This document shows positions 44,252 to 47,292 of a stretch of DNA of 47,292 bases, piece after piece. The notes under the pieces were generated by a model, which had not been told where the DNA came from, did no database searches, and was given only the letters and a program-made list of their open reading frames with translations. Numbering within the stretch: position 1 is the stretch's first letter; each line of letters begins with the position of its first letter. Origin of the DNA: Rhodobacterales bacterium HTCC2255 (GTDB lineage Bacteria; Pseudomonadota; Alphaproteobacteria; Rhodobacterales; Rhodobacteraceae); assembly GCA_000153745.1 (NCBI GenBank), contig DS022288.2, positions 17,999 through 65,290 on the forward strand, in the 5' to 3' direction. Made by a program: the position numbers and the translations under genes.

Positions 44252-45850
44252 ATGTCTACATCATCTCCTATTCGCCGCGCTTTGTTAAGCGTATCTGATA
44301 AAACTGGCATCGTTGAGTTTGCCTCAGCTTTAGTCGCCCAAGACGTAGAATTGTTATCTACGGGTGGCACAGCAAAGCTGCTTGCAGAAGCGGGCTTACC
44401 TGTGATTGAAGTGTCTGATTACACGGGACATCCTGAAATTATGGATGGTCGAGTAAAAACCTTACACCCAATGATTCATGGTGGTATTTTAGCTCGCCGT
44501 GGTCAAGACGAAGCGGTGATGGCAGATAATAATATCCAAGCTATTGATTTAGTTGTGGTCAACCTATATCCGTTCGCAGCAACCGTAGCCAACCCTGACT
44601 GTACTTTACCTGACGCAATTGAAAATATTGATATTGGTGGCCCAACCATGGTCCGTGCAGCAGCTAAAAACCATAACGATGTCACTATTGTGGTGAATGC
44701 TTCTGATTATGCTCATGTACTTCAACAAATGTCAGATAATAATGGCGCGGTTGATCACGCGACCCGATTTGACCTGGCGATTAAAGCATTTGAACATACG
44801 GCAGAGTATGATGGCATGATTGCTAACTACTTTGGCGCTCGTTTAGACTCTGCAAATTGTGATGATGATTGTGGACATGAGCACAGTGAATTCCCGCGTA
44901 CTTATAATATCCAAGTAAGCAAAAAACAAGATTTACGCTATGGTGAAAACGCTCATCAATCTGCAGCATTTTATGTTGAAAACGATATCCAAGAAGCATC
45001 AGTTGCGACTGCAGAGCAATTACAAGGTAAAGAGTTATCGTTTAACAATATCGCTGATACCGACTCCGCCTTAGAATGTGTTAAAGAATTTGCTGAGCCA
45101 GCTTGTGTTATAGTGAAACATGCTAATCCATGTGGTGTAGCATTAGGCGACGATATTTTAGCCGCTTATAACCGTGCTTATCAGACTGATCCAACATCGG
45201 CTTTTGGTGGTATCATCGCATTTAACCGTGAACTTGATGCGAACACCGCTCAAGCAATTATCGATCGTCAGTTTGTAGAAGTTATCATCGCTCCCACTGT
45301 CAGCAAAGAAGCACAAACAGTACTAAGTGCTAAACAGAACGTACGCGTATTAGCCTGTGGTGATTGGCAAGGCCAGCTTACTGATGGGTTCGATTTCAAA
45401 CGCGTCAATGGTGGATTATTGATCCAAGAGCGTGATTTTGGCATGGTTGAATTAGATGATTTAACTGTCGTCACTAAAGTCAAGCCAACTGAAGCTCAGT
45501 TACAAGATCTATTATTTACGTGGAAAGTGGCTAAATATGTTAAATCTAATGCGATTGTTTACTGCAAAGACGGTATGACGATTGGTGTGGGTGCCGGTCA
45601 AATGAGCCGTGTCTATTCTGCAAAAATTGCGGGTATTAAAGCCGCAGATGAAGGTCTTGTGGTTGAGGGCAGTGTCATGGCATCAGATGCGTTCTTCCCA
45701 TTTAGAGATGGAATTGACGCAGCCGCTGCTGCAGGTATTAGTGCGGTCATTCAGCCAGGCGGTTCGATGCGAGATGATGAAGTCATCGCTGCTGCTGATG
45801 AAGCGGGCATTGCTATGGTATTTACTGGCATGCGCCATTTCCGCCACTAA
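44252..45850 (+). CDS. purH: Bifunctional AICAR formyltransferase / IMP cyclohydrolase
   Basis: Performs the last two steps of de novo purine synthesis. The N-terminal MGS-like IMP cyclohydrolase domain has [27 protein letters not shown] and [12 protein letters not shown]. The C-terminal formyltransferase domain has [29 protein letters not shown] and [12 protein letters not shown]. At 532 residues it is close to E. coli (529). A short cysteine- and acid-rich stretch ([13 protein letters not shown]) sits at the domain junction, a variable place in the family. No PurR box was evident in the 45-base upstream region. It is followed by purD after 24 bases. Confidence 0.97.
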   Translation: MSTSSPIRRALLSVSDKTGIVEFASALVAQDVELLSTGGTAKLLAEAGLPVIEVSDYTGHPEIMDGRVKTLHPMIHGGILARRGQDEAVMADNNIQAIDLVVVNLYPFAATVANPDCTLPDAIENIDIGGPTMVRAAAKNHNDVTIVVNASDYAHVLQQMSDNNGAVDHATRFDLAIKAFEHTAEYDGMIANYFGARLDSANCDDDCGHEHSEFPRTYNIQVSKKQDLRYGENAHQSAAFYVENDIQEASVATAEQLQGKELSFNNIADTDSALECVKEFAEPACVIVKHANPCGVALGDDILAAYNRAYQTDPTSAFGGIIAFNRELDANTAQAIIDRQFVEVIIAPTVSKEAQTVLSAKQNVRVLACGDWQGQLTDGFDFKRVNGGLLIQERDFGMVELDDLTVVTKVKPTEAQLQDLLFTWKVAKYVKSNAIVYCKDGMTIGVGAGQMSRVYSAKIAGIKAADEGLVVEGSVMASDAFFPFRDGIDAAAAAGISAVIQPGGSMRDDEVIAAADEAGIAMVFTGMRHFRH

Positions 45851-45874
45851 ACCAACGAATATTAAGGAATTATT

Positions 45875-47161
45875 ATGCAAGTATTAGTTATAGGTAGCGG
45901 GGGTCGCGAACATGCACTGGCATGGAAAGCGGCTCAATGTGCAGATGTGACAAAGGTATTTGTTGCACCGGGTAACGCAGGTACTGCTACTGAAGCAAAT
46001 TTAGAAAATGTTGATATTAGTGTTGGTGACATTGCAGGATTGGTGGCATTTGCACAAAACAATGCCATTGAATTGACGATTGTTGGACCTGAACAACCCC
46101 TTGTGGATGGTGTGGTAGATGCATTCAACGCGGCAGGATTAGCTTGCTTTGGTCCTACTGCAGCAGCGGCTCAGTTAGAAGGTTCAAAGGCTTTTACTAA
46201 AGATTTTTTAGCGCGTCATAACATCCCTACTGGCGCATATCAAAACTTCACTGAAATCGAACCTGCCATCGCTTATGTACGTGAAAAAGGGGCCCCCATC
46301 GTAGTCAAAGCTGACGGTTTAGCCGCTGGTAAGGGTGTAATTGTCGCCATGACTTTAGTTGAAGCCGAAGATGCGATCAAAGATATGCTCGCGGGTAATG
46401 CCTTTGGTGAAGCAGGTAGTCGTGTCGTGATTGAAGAATTTTTAGATGGTGAAGAAGCTAGCTTTATCGTCATGGTAGACGGTAAAAATATTGCGTCTTT
46501 TGCCACTTCTCAAGATCACAAACGTGTCGGTGATGGTGATACTGGCCTTAACACAGGTGGAATGGGCGCATATTCGCCAGCCCCCGTTGTTACTCCAGAA
46601 ATTCATGATCGTATCATGCAAGAAGTCATTGAACCGACCGTAGCAGGTATGGCTTCTGAAGGTAACGATTATACTGGATTTCTATATGCCGGATTAATGA
46701 TTACTGCAGATGGCACACCAAAAGTGATTGAGTACAATTGTCGTTTTGGCGATCCAGAAACACAGCCGATCATGATGCGTTTGCAATCTGATCTCGTCGC
46801 ACTATGCTTAAAAGCAACACAAGGCGAATTAGCTGATACCGTTATTGAATTTGATTCACGTCCTGCAGTCGGTGTCGTATTAGCTGCTGGCGGATATCCT
46901 GGCAGTTATGCAAAAGGCATTGAAATTTCAGGTCTTGGCACAGGTGAATCTGATGATGCTAAGGTGTTTCATGCAGGTACAGCATCTCATAATGGTTCAG
47001 TCGTCACTGCCGGTGGACGTGTCTTATGTGCAACTGCATTAGGTGAGTCAGTCACGCAAGCGCAACAATCGGCTTATCAACTTGCCAAAACAATCTCATG
47101 GGATGGTATGTTCCATCGCAATGATATTGCATATCGTGCAATTGCCCGAGAAAATAACTAG
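45875..47161 (+). CDS. purD: Phosphoribosylamine-glycine ligase
   Basis: ATP-grasp enzyme that joins glycine to phosphoribosylamine in de novo purine synthesis. The start MQVLVIGSGGREHALAWK is diagnostic. ATP-grasp elements include PIVVKADGLAAGKGVIVA, GEEASFIVMVDGK and the HKRVGDGDTGLNTGGMGAYSP block; NCRFGDPETQ binds metal. The length of 428 residues equals E. coli (429). AAGGAA precedes the ATG. It is the second gene of purHD and only 10 bases from the next gene. Confidence 0.98.
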   Translation: MQVLVIGSGGREHALAWKAAQCADVTKVFVAPGNAGTATEANLENVDISVGDIAGLVAFAQNNAIELTIVGPEQPLVDGVVDAFNAAGLACFGPTAAAAQLEGSKAFTKDFLARHNIPTGAYQNFTEIEPAIAYVREKGAPIVVKADGLAAGKGVIVAMTLVEAEDAIKDMLAGNAFGEAGSRVVIEEFLDGEEASFIVMVDGKNIASFATSQDHKRVGDGDTGLNTGGMGAYSPAPVVTPEIHDRIMQEVIEPTVAGMASEGNDYTGFLYAGLMITADGTPKVIEYNCRFGDPETQPIMMRLQSDLVALCLKATQGELADTVIEFDSRPAVGVVLAAGGYPGSYAKGIEISGLGTGESDDAKVFHAGTASHNGSVVTAGGRVLCATALGESVTQAQQSAYQLAKTISWDGMFHRNDIAYRAIARENN

Positions 47162-47171
47162 GAAGGTAATT

Positions 47172-47292
47172 ATGTCAGCGAAACACCCTATTATTGCTAT
47201 TACGGGTTCATCTGGTGCTGGGACAACCACCACTACCAATGCTATTCGTCATATTTTTCGCAATTTAAGTGTCAACGCTGCTGTAGTCAGCG
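47172..47292 (+). CDS. prkB: Phosphoribulokinase-like protein PrkB, N-terminal fragment
   Basis: The first 40 residues of a protein cut by the right edge of the window. MSAKHPIIAITGSSGAGTTT is nearly the same as the start of E. coli PrkB, with P-loop GSSGAGTT. PrkB-type proteins belong to the phosphoribulokinase/uridine kinase family; their substrate in organisms without a Calvin cycle is not established. GGAAGG lies before the ATG. It follows purD by 10 bases and may be co-transcribed. Confidence 0.85.
   Translation, partial: MSAKHPIIAITGSSGAGTTTTTNAIRHIFRNLSVNAAVVS

Noticed and set aside
1-47292. CRISPR arrays, tRNA or rRNA genes, insertion sequences, prophage or attachment sites
   Set aside because: I found no regularly spaced repeats, no cloverleaf-like or rRNA-like segments, no transposase or integrase frames, and no flanking direct repeats.

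Overview
This is chromosomal DNA of a gammaproteobacterium, most likely a marine member of the Alteromonadales or a near relative. The evidence is the gene order: nnr-tsaE-amiB-mutL-miaA-hfq-hflX-hflK-hflC, rpsF-rpsR-rplI-dnaB and prmA-dusB-fis-purH-purD are all gammaproteobacterial arrangements. The proteins resemble E. coli orthologues but are not enterobacterial, and the DNA is moderately AT-rich. I cannot name a genus. Most of the window is housekeeping core. I see no rRNA, tRNA, CRISPR array, IS element or prophage.

Layout. 1-701: the 3' part of an ATP-dependent DNA ligase. 839-2286 (minus): a glutathione S-transferase and UbiG. 2376-5963: DUF2237 and DUF4112 proteins, ferrochelatase and an AbgT-family transporter. 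6068-16029 (minus): a long run covering NAD(P)HX repair, tRNA modification (TsaE, MiaA), cell separation (AmiB), mismatch repair (MutL), RNA chaperone (Hfq), ribosome rescue (HflX) and FtsH control (HflK/C). 16035-19713: queG, hemE, nudC and zur; zur may be leaderless. 19775-19960: a degraded remnant of an OmpA-family gene. 20070-23376 (minus): dnaB, a conserved secreted protein, rplI, rpsR and rpsF, with no priB.

23521-30231 is the main accessory region. It has a CBM9-like/DUF5916 outer-membrane barrel protein divergent from a 1308-residue hybrid two-component protein (beta-propeller sensor, kinase, receiver and AraC-type DNA-binding domain in one chain). The 387-bp gap between them holds seven same-strand CATCC motifs and two inverted repeats. 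I infer a self-contained sensing and uptake or surface-binding unit. 30485-35970: a small DUF6435 protein, a DcaP-like porin, and a LysR regulator divergent from a Dld-II-type D-lactate dehydrogenase.

36385-38549 holds a FAN1-type nuclease joined at its C terminus to a DEDDh exonuclease domain. The reading frame is broken by an apparent one-base deletion at a GGG run (37333-37335), giving two overlapping ORFs. This architecture and its frameshift are the most unusual coding finding. 38686-41757: a CPXCG protein, a flavin reductase-like protein, a small membrane protein, a high-potential iron-sulfur protein and an S10 serine carboxypeptidase. 41759-47292: prmA, dusB, fis, purH, purD and the start of prkB. 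Start codons were adjusted where an internal ATG with a better ribosome-binding site or better family alignment was evident.
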